In this document: piece by piece, positions 24,058 through 34,099 of the stretch | Layout: every line of letters begins with the position of its first letter | Position numbering within the stretch: position 1 is the stretch's first letter | NCBI GenBank assembly: GCA_022826945.1 | Contig: JAJDTY010000037.1 | Coordinates: 1-64,000 of the forward strand | Direction of reading: 5' to 3' | Source of the DNA: Candidatus Binatia bacterium | GTDB taxonomy: Bacteria > Desulfobacterota > Binatia > Bin18 | DNA length: 64,000 bases | The notes under the pieces: model-generated | Seen by the model: the letters and a program-made list of their open reading frames with translations, nothing else | Told to the model about the DNA's origin: nothing | The model's database searches: none | Made by a program: the position numbers and the translations under genes

Positions 24058-25095
24058 ATGGACCTTGCTGATTTCGACTACGACCTGCCAGCCGAGTTAG
24101 TCGCTCAAGAGCCGGCGAAACAACGCGATCAGTCCCGTCTGCTGTATGTTGGACGTGGCGACACTTCCCTCTCGCATCATCGGTTTTCGGACCTGCCCGG
24201 CCTGCTGCCCAAAGACTGTGTGCTGGTCTTGAACAACACCAGGGTTATCCCGGCTCGGTTACGCGGGAAGAAAACGACCGGCGGAAAAGTCGAACTCCTC
24301 CTGGTTCGACGCACCGCTGCTGAGGGAGCAGTCTGGCAGGTCTTGTGTAAAGGCGGCCAGAACCAAAAAGTCGGTGGGCGGATTAATTTTGCGGATAATT
24401 TTTGGGGCAAGTGGGTGGAGGCACCGAGGGCAGGGCAGGGAAGTATCCGCTTCTTCCCGGAAAAGAAATTTCAGCAACTTGTTGAACAACACGGAGAAGT
24501 CCCGCTTCCGCCGTATATCAGGCGCCCGCCAGGCCGGCACGCCGCAGACCAGGAGCGCTACCAAACGGTATATGCCCGGCAACCCGGTGCGGTCGCCGCT
24601 CCGACTGCCGGGCTGCATTTTACGCCGACATTACTCGATGAGTTGGTACAGAAGGGCATTCAGCTGTGCTTTGTCACCCTGCACGTTGGTCTGGGCACGT
24701 TTCAACCTATTCGGGTAGAGCAGGTTGAGACGCATACGATGGGAACCGAATTGTATGAAATCGATGCGGCAACCGCAGAATGCCTTAACACGGCCAAAGC
24801 ATCAGGGAGAAAAATCATTGCCGTTGGAACAACCACAACACGAGCGCTCGAATCATCAGCCCAACAGGCGGGCCATGTCCGACCCGGACCGAATCAGTCC
24901 GATTTGTTCATCTATCCCGGCTATGAATTTCGGGTGATAGACGGCTTGATTACCAATTTCCATCTCCCCCGTTCGACCTTGCTGTTACTGGTGTCCGCCT
25001 TTGCCGGGCGCGAGCGCGTACTGCACGCCTACGCAGAAGCAGTCAAGCATCGCTATCGATTTTACAGTTATGGGGATGCGATGTTGATTGTATAG
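24058..25095 (+). CDS. queA: S-adenosylmethionine:tRNA ribosyltransferase-isomerase
   Basis: QueA moves the ribosyl group of S-adenosylmethionine onto 7-aminomethyl-7-deazaguanine in tRNA, producing epoxyqueuosine, the substrate of QueG. The 345-residue product has LADFDYDLPAELVAQEPA at its start, VLNNTRVIPARL, PPYIRRPPGRHAADQERYQTV, APTAGLHFT and GTTTTRALES, all QueA signatures, and ends near the expected length. The ATG at 24058 lacks a clear ribosome-binding site. Tgt, the preceding step, is encoded 1.4 kb downstream on the same strand, with phosphatase and toxin-antitoxin genes in between. Confidence 0.96.
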   Translation: MDLADFDYDLPAELVAQEPAKQRDQSRLLYVGRGDTSLSHHRFSDLPGLLPKDCVLVLNNTRVIPARLRGKKTTGGKVELLLVRRTAAEGAVWQVLCKGGQNQKVGGRINFADNFWGKWVEAPRAGQGSIRFFPEKKFQQLVEQHGEVPLPPYIRRPPGRHAADQERYQTVYARQPGAVAAPTAGLHFTPTLLDELVQKGIQLCFVTLHVGLGTFQPIRVEQVETHTMGTELYEIDAATAECLNTAKASGRKIIAVGTTTTRALESSAQQAGHVRPGPNQSDLFIYPGYEFRVIDGLITNFHLPRSTLLLLVSAFAGRERVLHAYAEAVKHRYRFYSYGDAMLIV

Positions 25096-25137
25096 GCAGG
25101 ACAGAAGGTGTCCCGAACATGCCTGAATAGGTCCTCG

Positions 25138-25638
25138 TCATGCGTCTATAGGAACCCCGGCAAAGCTCTTTATCCAGTTGCTCTGTTCAAGAGTATCCGG
25201 GACGGCACAGCCCCGTGCTTGGTGAATTTGAGCCAGGGCAGCTTCCGGGTCTACCCCGGCTGAGACAAGTAAGAGGGCTGCTATAAGGCTTGAGCGTCCA
25301 ATTCCTTGCCGGCAATGGACGGCTACGGATTGGCCAGCTTCAAGTGCTTTCTCCAGTTTCCTTACTAAGTCAGTCGTTGCCTTTCGTGATGTAGGGACCC
25401 CTCGGTCCTGGATGGGATAGGCGTGGAATTGGATGCCCCGGGCCCGACACAAAAGCTCTTCCTGATGTAGTTCAAGCTCAGTATTTTCATCGTGGGTGAG
25501 GAGTGAAACCATTACATCGAGCCCGGCTTCCTGCCAGGAGCGGACTTCCTCTTCGAGCCAGTCGCCTCCGCGCGGACGCGGGACAATGGCCAGACGACCG
25601 CGCCAGGGGCCTTCTATCCAGTACGCCGTTGTTCTCAT
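25138..25638 (-). CDS. Dual-specificity/tyrosine phosphatase-like protein
   Basis: A 166-residue phosphatase. The catalytic P-loop is VAVHCRQGIGRSSLIAALLL, fitting HCX5R(S/T), and a general acid Asp is available in IQDRGVPT. The N-terminus (AYWIEGPWRGRLAIVPRPRGGDWL) is typical of bacterial cyclin-phosphatase-like homologues that control a family of secondary targets. It may act on phosphotyrosine, phosphoserine or phospho-metabolites. It is inserted on the opposite strand between queA and tgt, beside a toxin-antitoxin pair, so the interval looks like accessory DNA. Confidence 0.85.
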   Translation of the reverse strand: MRTTAYWIEGPWRGRLAIVPRPRGGDWLEEEVRSWQEAGLDVMVSLLTHDENTELELHQEELLCRARGIQFHAYPIQDRGVPTSRKATTDLVRKLEKALEAGQSVAVHCRQGIGRSSLIAALLLVSAGVDPEAALAQIHQARGCAVPDTLEQSNWIKSFAGVPIDA

Positions 25639-25682
25639 AAAAGTCTATTCGTTACGGCAGCGGCTCCTCGTCAAAGTTCTCC

Positions 25683-26048
25683 TCAGGACCGTTGGCTTCC
25701 CACCGTCCGCCAAACACCTTGTACTTTATTCCGCATTATCACCAGTAAACCTGGCCAGTCGGTCTCAGCGACCTGTTCAATTGCCTGCATGACACGCTGG
25801 TGAATCTTGTGGCGATTTGGCTGTCGCAAACGGACGATCAAAATCTCATAGTGTTCCGAGGTACGATACTGTGTGAATCCCTTATCTGTTGTAATCAGCA
25901 ACCGCCTTTCCCTCTGGACCATCTCCCACAGTGCGTCGTCTTGTATCCCCTCATCAGGAGTCCCGCGAATATCGCGTATCTCATGATCCACGAATGCAGG
26001 CGCTCGCACGGTCATTGCAGGGATATGTTCATCAACGAAGATTTTCAT
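25683..26048 (-). CDS. DUF5615 PIN-like toxin
   Basis: A 121-residue protein of the DUF5615/Mut7-C-like PIN group: MKIFVDEHIPAMTVRA with an acidic residue near the N-terminus, DDALWEMVQRERRLLITTDKGF with a further Asp, and a C-terminal LPG-like GLLVIMRN. The frame is intact. It overlaps the upstream DUF433 gene by four bases (ATGA), the normal order for this pairing. It is presumed to be an RNase toxin. Its length is usual for the family. Confidence 0.85.
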   Translation of the reverse strand: MKIFVDEHIPAMTVRAPAFVDHEIRDIRGTPDEGIQDDALWEMVQRERRLLITTDKGFTQYRTSEHYEILIVRLRQPNRHKIHQRVMQAIEQVAETDWPGLLVIMRNKVQGVWRTVGSQRS

Positions 26049-26281
26049 GCCTCGCCCGAAAACGTTTCTAGCGGGCTCACTTCTTCCTCTGCGAGAACGG
26101 CTGCATAGTCAAAGCAGGCAAGGATGTCTTCCTGCGTTAGTGAGGGATATTCTCTGAGCATGTCTTCGACAGTATCCCCATTAGCCAGCATACGGAGGAT
26201 AAGATGTACGGGGATTCGAGTCCCTTTAATACATGCCTGTCCGTGACAAACCTTTGGATCAATAGAAATACGCTCGTACAT
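26045..26281 (-). CDS. DUF433 antitoxin
   Basis: A 78-residue DUF433 protein: ISIDPKVCHGQACIKGTRIPVHLILRMLANG, then VEDMLREYPSLTQEDILACFDYAA. This winged-helix-like small domain is the standard partner of DUF5615 toxins and presumably binds DNA and the toxin. Stop and start codons of the pair overlap by four bases, indicating translational coupling. The pair appears intact. Confidence 0.9.
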   Translation of the reverse strand: MYERISIDPKVCHGQACIKGTRIPVHLILRMLANGDTVEDMLREYPSLTQEDILACFDYAAVLAEEEVSPLETFSGEA

Positions 26282-26458
26282 GCCCTGTTCCCCTTTTATC
26301 TCAGGCTCTACCGGGAAGCTTCCTCAGCTCCAATTGGCTCCTCCGATATCACGAGTTCAGACCGGAAGTTAAACCGGCGAGTGCTTAGCAGTAGCGATTC
26401 GCTCCCTACCCGCATAACGCCTATCCTTCTTACACTTCAACGGTAGCCCCACACGTAG

Positions 26459-28022
<1,564 letters not shown>

Positions 28023-28023
<1 letters not shown>

Positions 28024-29588
28024 TGCCCCAAGGTCTGCGCTATCGCCTCCTTTTGATTGTCGGTCTCGCGCTGTGGGGGATCCTCTATCTCATCCCGTCT
28101 TTCAGTTCCGTACTGCCGGGTTGGTGGCCGTCCTTTCTGCCCTCCCACCATATTCGGTTAGGTCTCGATCTGCGTGGCGGGACGTATTTATTGTTGACGG
28201 TCGACCTGGAGAAGGCCGTTGAAAACAGTCTGGACCAGTACGCCGAGGAATTCCGGCGGGCGCTGAGTGAAGCCGGGGCTGGTATCGTCGATATTCGGCG
28301 AGCAGGCAACACCTTACGCTTTTCCGCGATATCCGAATCAGACCGAACGATAGTGCGGGAGATTCTGGCCGACCGCTTCCCCATTCTCGAGCCGCGGATC
28401 GGCACCGGTTCGAGTGCGGATATTGTCGTTGACCTTGACAGCCGCCAGATCGAAGCACTCCACCAGTACGCGGTCGATCAATCCCTGGAAACCATTCGCA
28501 ACCGGATCGACCAGTTCGGTGTGGCAGAACCCATTATTCAACGCCAAGGCGATCGGGATATTCTGGTCCAACTGCCCGGCATTCAGGACCCCGAACGCGC
28601 CAAGGAATTGATCGGTAGAACCGCGGTATTGGAATTCAAGCTGGTGGCGGAAGAGGGCAGTACGCGCGAGACCGAGACCCTGAATGGTCAAGACCGAGAC
28701 CCGCTGAGCGGGGAGCCGATTCGGACTACCTACACCCTGGAAAGACAGACCTTGCTTTCTGGTGATGGGGTGGCCGATGCCCGTGTGCGTCCCAGCGTAG
28801 ATATTGAGGGGCCATACGTCGAGCTGATTCTGAACAACCGCGGGGCTGAGACCTTTGAAGAAATAACCGGGGCCAACGTCGGCCGCCGTTTAGCCATTGT
28901 GCTGGATAATACCGTGTACTCGGCTCCCGTGATTCGCGATCGGATCGGCGGCGGACACGCCTCCATCACGGGTGGGTTTGACATTAGGGAAGCCCGTGAC
29001 CTCGCCATTGTCTTACGCGCCGGTGCGTTGCCTGCGCCTGTCACCATCGCCGAGGAGCGGACAGTCGGACCGTCTCTCGGGCGGGACTCGATTGAACAAG
29101 GAACCATGTCTTTTATTATTGGCGGGATCTTGGTCGTGGTCTTCATGGTCGTGTATTACAACCTCGCCGGCCTCTTGGCCGACCTCGCGCTGGCCTTGAA
29201 TATCCTGCTGCTCCTGGCTGCTCTGGCCATGTTCGACGCGACCCTGACCCTGCCGGGTATTGCCGGTATTGTCCTCACCGTGGGTATGGCGGTGGACGCC
29301 AATGTGCTGATCAACGAGCGTATGCGAGAAGAGGTGCGACTCGGCAAAGGGGCGCGGGCTGCGGTAGACTCCGGCTATGAACGCGCCTTGCCGGCTATCT
29401 TTGACTCGAATATCACCACGTTTTTATCGGGTCTGATTCTGTTTCAGTTTGGGTCCGGTCCCATCAAGGGCTTCGCCGTTACCCTGTGTATCGGGATCAT
29501 CAGCACGGTGTTCACGACGGTGTTCTGCACGCGGGCGGTGTATGACTATTTTCTGGTGCGGCGGCGGTTACACACCCTGAGCGTCTGA
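28023..29588 (+). CDS. secD: Protein translocase subunit SecD
   Basis: A 521-residue RND-family membrane protein. A first membrane helix is followed by HIRLGLDLRGGTYLLL, a large periplasmic P1 domain (DQFGVAEPIIQRQGDRDILVQLPG) and then six-helix RND motifs AIVLRAGALPAPV, VGMAVDANVLINERMREE and LFQFGSGPIKGFAVTL. SecD uses the proton motive force to help move exported proteins off the translocon. The order yajC-secD-secF is the conserved one, with secF 29 bases downstream. Confidence 0.97.
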
Positions 29589-29617
29589 GCCGGGCAAGCA
29601 GTGAAGAGTATGAGACC

Positions 29618-30520
29618 ATGGAACTGATTAAAGCTGTCACAACGATTGATTTTCTGCGCTACGCCAAAGGCGCGTATCTGTTTTCCGCTCTGCTTATCCT
29701 GCTCGGCATCACCGCCTTTTGGTACCGGGGCGGGTTGAACTATGGGGTTGATTTTGCGGGCGGGACCATCGTCCATGTCAAATTCAGCCAGCAGACCGAT
29801 GCGGCGAGCATTCGTGCTGTCGTCTCTCAAACGGATATTTCAGATATCACGGTCCAGGATTTTGGGCAGAACGGGGATGAATTCCTGATTCGGATCCCCA
29901 AGTCGGAAACGGGCGCGGAAAACTTCTCGAATCGGATTCGCCAGAGTCTGGCCGATGGCTACGGTCCTGAGGCGTTCGACGTCCGACGGGTCGAAAGCGT
30001 CGGTCCGAAAGTCGGGAGAGATTTACGGCGGAAAGGCATTCTCGCCGTGGTGTTCGCCACCTTCATGATGGGCGGCTATATTGCTTTCCGATTTGAACCC
30101 CGGTTTGGGGTGGGTGCGGGTGTCGCCCTGATCCATGATGTCTTGGTGACCACCACCGTCTTGCTCGTAGCAGACGTTGAGTTCGATCTGACCGTTGTGG
30201 CCGCGCTGTTGACTGTCATCGGTTATTCGGTCAACGACACGGTCATTGTGTGTGACCGTGTGCGAGAAAACATGCGCAAGCTGCGCCGTGAGACCATGCG
30301 GACGATCATCAACCGGAGTATTAACGAAACTCTGAGCCGCACGGTGATTACGACCGGGACGGTCCTTATGGTCATCCTGGCCCTTTTCTTTTTAGGGGGC
30401 TCGGTGATCCATGCCTTTGCACTCGTCTTGCTGGTCGGGATGACGGTCGGTACGTACTCTTCCATCTATGTTGCCAGTCCGGTTATCCTGCTGTGGGAAA
30501 GGGAGACCGCCAGGCAGTGA
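29618..30520 (+). CDS. secF: Protein translocase subunit SecF
   Basis: A 300-residue partner of SecD. The N-terminal helix is followed by GGLNYGVDFAGGTIVHVKF; the RND core has VGPKVGRDLRRKGILAVVFA, GYSVNDTVIVCDRVREN and ALFFLGGSVIHAFALVLLVGMTVGTYSSIYVASP. SecF is a separate polypeptide here, not fused to SecD. Its final codons overlap a candidate recJ start (GTGA at 30517), suggesting that recJ is translated from the same transcript. Confidence 0.97.
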   Translation: MELIKAVTTIDFLRYAKGAYLFSALLILLGITAFWYRGGLNYGVDFAGGTIVHVKFSQQTDAASIRAVVSQTDISDITVQDFGQNGDEFLIRIPKSETGAENFSNRIRQSLADGYGPEAFDVRRVESVGPKVGRDLRRKGILAVVFATFMMGGYIAFRFEPRFGVGAGVALIHDVLVTTTVLLVADVEFDLTVVAALLTVIGYSVNDTVIVCDRVRENMRKLRRETMRTIINRSINETLSRTVITTGTVLMVILALFFLGGSVIHAFALVLLVGMTVGTYSSIYVASPVILLWERETARQ

Positions 30521-32268
30521 ATGGCCCAGGCGCACGGCTCGAAAAACGCTGGCACCTGCGGCCGGCCGACCCGAGGCGAATTCAGGATCTGATCGAGTCA
30601 ACCCAGCCCGAACCCCTCTCCCCCGTCACGGCACGGCTGCTCGTCAACCGCGGCATTGATACGGCCGACAAGGCGGTCACATTTTTATCTCCTACCCTGC
30701 GTACGGGTCTTCGTTCGCCCATGCTCTTCCCTGACATGCGGCGCGCGACAGACCGTTTGCTCCACGCTCGCGAGCAGGGTGAACGGGTGTGTATCTGGGG
30801 CGACTACGACGTTGATGGGGTGACCGGCAGCGCTCAGCTCATCCTGTTCTTGCGAGAAATTGGCATGGACCCGAGGCTGTATATCCCCCATCGGACCCGT
30901 GAAGGATACGGATTGAATACGCCAGCTATTGAGCAATTGGCCGGTGAGGGCACGCGGGTCTTGGTGACGGCCGACTGCGGAGCAGCCAGCCATCAGGAGA
31001 TTGCGCGGGCACAGCAGCTTGGTATCGATGTGATCGTGTGTGACCACCACCACGTCCCGGAGGAAAAACTGCCCGCCTATGCCGTGCTGAACCCGATGGT
31101 AGCCGGCTGTCCCTTCTCCTTTTCCGGATTGTCCGGGGCAGGCGTGGCGTTTTATTTGCTCATGGGGCTGCGGATGCGGCTGCGCGAGCAGGGGGAGCAG
31201 CCCGTGCCCGACTTGCGGCTCTATTTGGATCTGGTCTGTTTGGGGACGGTGGCCGACCTTGTGCCGTTGATTGAAGAAAATCGCGTGCTCGTCACTCACG
31301 GTCTGAGACAAATCGCAAGCAGCCAGCGTCCTGGTATTCGTGCGCTGCGAGCGGTGAGTGGTGATGACGCCGTGACGGCGAGCTATATCGGCTTTCGTCT
31401 CGGACCACGCATCAATGCCGGGGGGCGGTTGGCCGAGGCGCGCAAGGCGGTTGAACTGCTCACGACAACGGATACCGAACGTGCCCGGTTGCTGGCTGTT
31501 GAGCTGGACAAGGAGAACATCGACCGCAGAGCCATCGAAGAGAGAATATTGCAACAGGCGCTCGCCTTGGCGCGGGCCCAGCTTGAACAGGGCCTGTGCT
31601 ATAGCTTTGTCTTGGCCTCTCCCGAATGGCATCCTGGGGTGATTGGCATTGTTGCGTCCCGCTTGGTCGAGCGCTTTGGACGTCCGACCATCCTCATTGC
31701 GATTGATGGCGATATGGGGAAAGGGTCGGGACGGAGCCCCAAGGTTTTCCATCTGTATAAAGGCATACAGGCGTGTGCCGAGCACTTGGCTGGTTATGGC
31801 GGGCATCGTCAGGCTGCTGGACTGTCGATACGGACGGCATCAATATCGACCTTTGCAGACGAGTTTGAGGCGGTCGTGCGTCGGCATCTGACTCCCGATG
31901 ATCTGACTCCCATTATTGAGTTTGACGCCGACCTTGATGTTGCGCTGGTCGGACCGGAATTGCTTGATGAACTGCATCGTCTTCAGCCCTGCGGGCAGGG
32001 TAATCCAGAGCCGGTGTTTCGGTCCTCGCAGACCGAAGTGGTCAGTGTCCGCGTCGTTGGCGATCAGTCCCACGGAAAAGTCGGCCACCTCAAGCTCGTG
32101 CTGCGATCTTCCCAAGGGGGACAGCCCATTGATGCTATCGGGTTTGGGATGGGCGACCGTCCGATTGTTCCCCGCCAACAGGTTGACGTACTCTACACAC
32201 CAACGCTGAACGTCTGGAATGGGCAGGCGAGTCTCCAGCTTCGCCTGCGCGATCTAAAAGTTCACTAA
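30517..32268 (+). CDS. recJ: Single-stranded-DNA-specific exonuclease RecJ
   Basis: RecJ degrades single-stranded DNA 5' to 3' in recombination, mismatch and base-excision repair. The protein has DHH motifs WGDYDVDGVTGSAQL, TADCGAASH, VCDHHHVPEE and the DHHA1 domain with GYGGHRQAAGLSI, followed by the OB-fold at LQPCGQGNPEPVF. I place the start at GTG 30517, which overlaps the secF stop and has AAAGGGAGA nine bases before it; the track starts at 30493. At about 583 residues it is full length. Confidence 0.95.
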   Translation: MNGPGARLEKRWHLRPADPRRIQDLIESTQPEPLSPVTARLLVNRGIDTADKAVTFLSPTLRTGLRSPMLFPDMRRATDRLLHAREQGERVCIWGDYDVDGVTGSAQLILFLREIGMDPRLYIPHRTREGYGLNTPAIEQLAGEGTRVLVTADCGAASHQEIARAQQLGIDVIVCDHHHVPEEKLPAYAVLNPMVAGCPFSFSGLSGAGVAFYLLMGLRMRLREQGEQPVPDLRLYLDLVCLGTVADLVPLIEENRVLVTHGLRQIASSQRPGIRALRAVSGDDAVTASYIGFRLGPRINAGGRLAEARKAVELLTTTDTERARLLAVELDKENIDRRAIEERILQQALALARAQLEQGLCYSFVLASPEWHPGVIGIVASRLVERFGRPTILIAIDGDMGKGSGRSPKVFHLYKGIQACAEHLAGYGGHRQAAGLSIRTASISTFADEFEAVVRRHLTPDDLTPIIEFDADLDVALVGPELLDELHRLQPCGQGNPEPVFRSSQTEVVSVRVVGDQSHGKVGHLKLVLRSSQGGQPIDAIGFGMGDRPIVPRQQVDVLYTPTLNVWNGQASLQLRLRDLKVH

Positions 32269-32289
32269 CCCTGCGAAATTACACGGACA

Positions 32290-32318
32290 TTGACGATTAA
32301 GGGGGTGTGTGGTATACC
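32290..32318 (+). promoter_or_regulatory. Sigma70-type promoter upstream of the small HTH gene
   Basis: TTGACG (32290-32295) and TATACC (32313-32318) have a 17-base spacer and lie 39 bases before the GTG at 32357. The flanking GGGGGTGTGTGGTATACCCC contains a GGGGT...ACCCC partial palindrome overlapping the -10 element, which could be an operator. Confidence 0.55.
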
Positions 32319-32356
32319 CCAGCCACCAATTTGAATCATATAGGAAATAGAGAGCT

Positions 32357-32548
32357 GTGGAAGAAAAAGAAGAAGTGCTGCTCAATAGCCGACAGGTGGC
32401 CGCGCTCCTTGAGTTGAGCCCGGATACGGTCAACGAGCTTGCCCGGAAAAACATCCTCCCAGGTGTCAAACGGGGCAGGCAGTGGCGGTTTCGTCAGCAG
32501 GACATCACACTTTTTAAGAAACAGCAGCAAAAGCAGGAAGCCGCCTAG
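32357..32548 (+). CDS. Small helix-turn-helix DNA-binding protein (excisionase/MerR-like)
   Basis: A 63-residue protein with a single winged helix-turn-helix: LLNSRQVAALLELSPDTVNELARKNILPGVKRGRQWRFRQQDITLF. This matches the excisionase-family DNA-binding domain (HTH_17). A Lys/Gln-rich tail follows. It starts at GTG 32357 with its own promoter-like sequence upstream. Stand-alone HTH_17 proteins can be regulators or recombination directionality factors; no integrase is seen here. It precedes a PmtA-like methyltransferase by 20 bases, so autoregulation of that pair is an inference. Confidence 0.8.
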   Translation: MEEKEEVLLNSRQVAALLELSPDTVNELARKNILPGVKRGRQWRFRQQDITLFKKQQQKQEAA

Positions 32549-32568
32549 ACTGCGAAGGGGGATAGCGG

Positions 32569-33285
32569 GTGCTGGCTACACAGAATGAGCGGGATACCCG
32601 GCACGCTCACGAAAGCAAGATTTACTCCGAGTTTTCCCATCTCTACGATAAGATCTTCGCTCGTTTTTTTACCGACCGTATCTCTGCGGTCATCCAGGGC
32701 CTCGGCATTCAGCCCAACGCCAGCGTGCTCGAAGTGGGGGTCGGAACCGGCCTGTCCATGGAGGCCTATCCGCCCCATTGCCAGGTGACCGGGGTAGACC
32801 TTGCTCCCGATATGTTAGAGCGTGCCCAGCAACGGGTGGACGAGAACCAGTGGCGACATTTTCATTTGCTGACGATGGACGCCATGAACCTCGACTTTCC
32901 AGACAACTCTTTTGACTACGTGACCTCGTTTCACGTCATTAGTGTCGTGCCTGACCCCGTGCGGATGATGCGCGAAATTCACCGGGTCTGTAAGCCGGGC
33001 GGAAAAATCGCCATCATCAACCATTTCCGCTCAACCAAGCCGGTTATTGGCGCCCTTATTGGTGCCCTCGACCCTCTCACCAGACGGCTGGGCTGGAGCG
33101 CCTCACTGCGCCTGAAACAAGCCTTTGACGATGTTCCCATCCGCATTGAGAAGCGGTATAAAACTCACCCGATGTCCCTGTTCACCGTGGTGCTGGCCGA
33201 AAACCTGAAAAATGGTGCTGCCCCGGACAACAGTCCGGCCAGGAATCTTGGCACCGCCAGCCGGAACGGTACCCATCTCGCGTAA
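32569..33285 (+). CDS. Class I SAM methyltransferase, PmtA (phospholipid N-methyltransferase)-like
   Basis: A 238-residue protein from GTG 32569, with GAAGGGGGA upstream. It shows the Rossmann motif I VLEVGVGTGLSMEAYP, motif II VTGVDLAPDMLERA, DAMNLDFPDNSFDYVTSFHV and the late RVCKPGGKIAIINHF. An N-terminal YSEFSHLYDKIFARFFTDR resembles the substrate-binding start of bacterial PmtA phosphatidylethanolamine N-methyltransferases. If so, it would help make phosphatidylcholine. The more cautious call is a UbiE/PmtA-type methyltransferase. It is preceded by a small HTH protein. Confidence 0.85.
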   Translation: MLATQNERDTRHAHESKIYSEFSHLYDKIFARFFTDRISAVIQGLGIQPNASVLEVGVGTGLSMEAYPPHCQVTGVDLAPDMLERAQQRVDENQWRHFHLLTMDAMNLDFPDNSFDYVTSFHVISVVPDPVRMMREIHRVCKPGGKIAIINHFRSTKPVIGALIGALDPLTRRLGWSASLRLKQAFDDVPIRIEKRYKTHPMSLFTVVLAENLKNGAAPDNSPARNLGTASRNGTHLA

Positions 33286-33345
33286 GCACGTCTCCACCAA
33301 GAGTGTACCCGGCTGACCGGGAGAGCGTTTCCCCCGCCCGTGATT

Positions 33346-34059
33346 TTAGAAATTTGCCGGTCTGCCCACCGCAGCCAAGAGCAGATGGGGGAAATCCACA
33401 GTCATGCCATCAACCCCGGCGTCAATGGCCGTACGCATTATATCGGGGTCTTTGATACCCCACGCCCGAACTTCGAGGCCCGCGGCCTTCCAGGCCGTGA
33501 CCAACTCACGGGAAAGAAATGGGGCCGGCGGGCAGATTTGATCAAACCCGGCGTCCAGCACGCGTCGGGTGGTTTCCGGTTTGGCATCGATCGTCAGCAA
33601 GCCAACTTTCGCCGTGGGTGCATGGGTCTTGAGATTGTGGACGATGGAAAAAAAGAACGACGAGAAGGTGACTTGGGCCAGCAGCCCCATGTCACGGACC
33701 ATGTCGAGCACCCGGAGTTCTATGCCGCGCTGTTTGACTTCGAGCACGAGATGGGTCCGTTTGCCGTAATGCGCCAGCGTCTCTCGGAGTAAGGGGACCC
33801 GCGCACCGGCATAGTCTGCACTGAACCAGGAGCCGGCATCGAGCCCTTTCACCACTGACCAGGGGGTATCGTGCACAACCCCCGACCCATCGGTCGTCCG
33901 GCCCAGGTTTTTGTCATGAATCAGAACGAGTTCACCGTCGCTGGTGGAATGGACATCGGTCTCGATTGCGTCCACGCCGATCGACAGCGCACGGTCAAAG
34001 CTTGCCCAGGTGTTCTCCGGAGCGAGCGCCGCGGCGCCGCGATGTCCAATCACTTGCAT
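33346..34059 (-). CDS. Glycerophosphodiester phosphodiesterase
   Basis: A 237-residue GDPD TIM barrel. The metal and catalytic motifs are VIGHRGAAALAPENTWASFD, VDAIETDVHSTSDGELVLIHDKNLGRTT, then later HLVLEVK and GVDGMTVDFPHLLL. It hydrolyses glycerophosphodiesters from phospholipid turnover to glycerol-3-phosphate and an alcohol. There is no signal peptide, so it is the cytoplasmic type. It lies 40 bases downstream of an acyl-CoA dehydrogenase operon on the same strand and may be its last gene. Confidence 0.93.
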   Translation of the reverse strand: MQVIGHRGAAALAPENTWASFDRALSIGVDAIETDVHSTSDGELVLIHDKNLGRTTDGSGVVHDTPWSVVKGLDAGSWFSADYAGARVPLLRETLAHYGKRTHLVLEVKQRGIELRVLDMVRDMGLLAQVTFSSFFFSIVHNLKTHAPTAKVGLLTIDAKPETTRRVLDAGFDQICPPAPFLSRELVTAWKAAGLEVRAWGIKDPDIMRTAIDAGVDGMTVDFPHLLLAAVGRPANF

Positions 34060-34099
34060 GAGAAAACCCGCTGCCCGGACAAATCCCCACCCCCGCGTC

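Noticed and set aside
30685-31806. 373-residue antisense ORF opposite recJ
   Set aside because: It lies wholly within the recJ coding region, has no recognisable motif, and has the composition expected of a codon-biased shadow frame.
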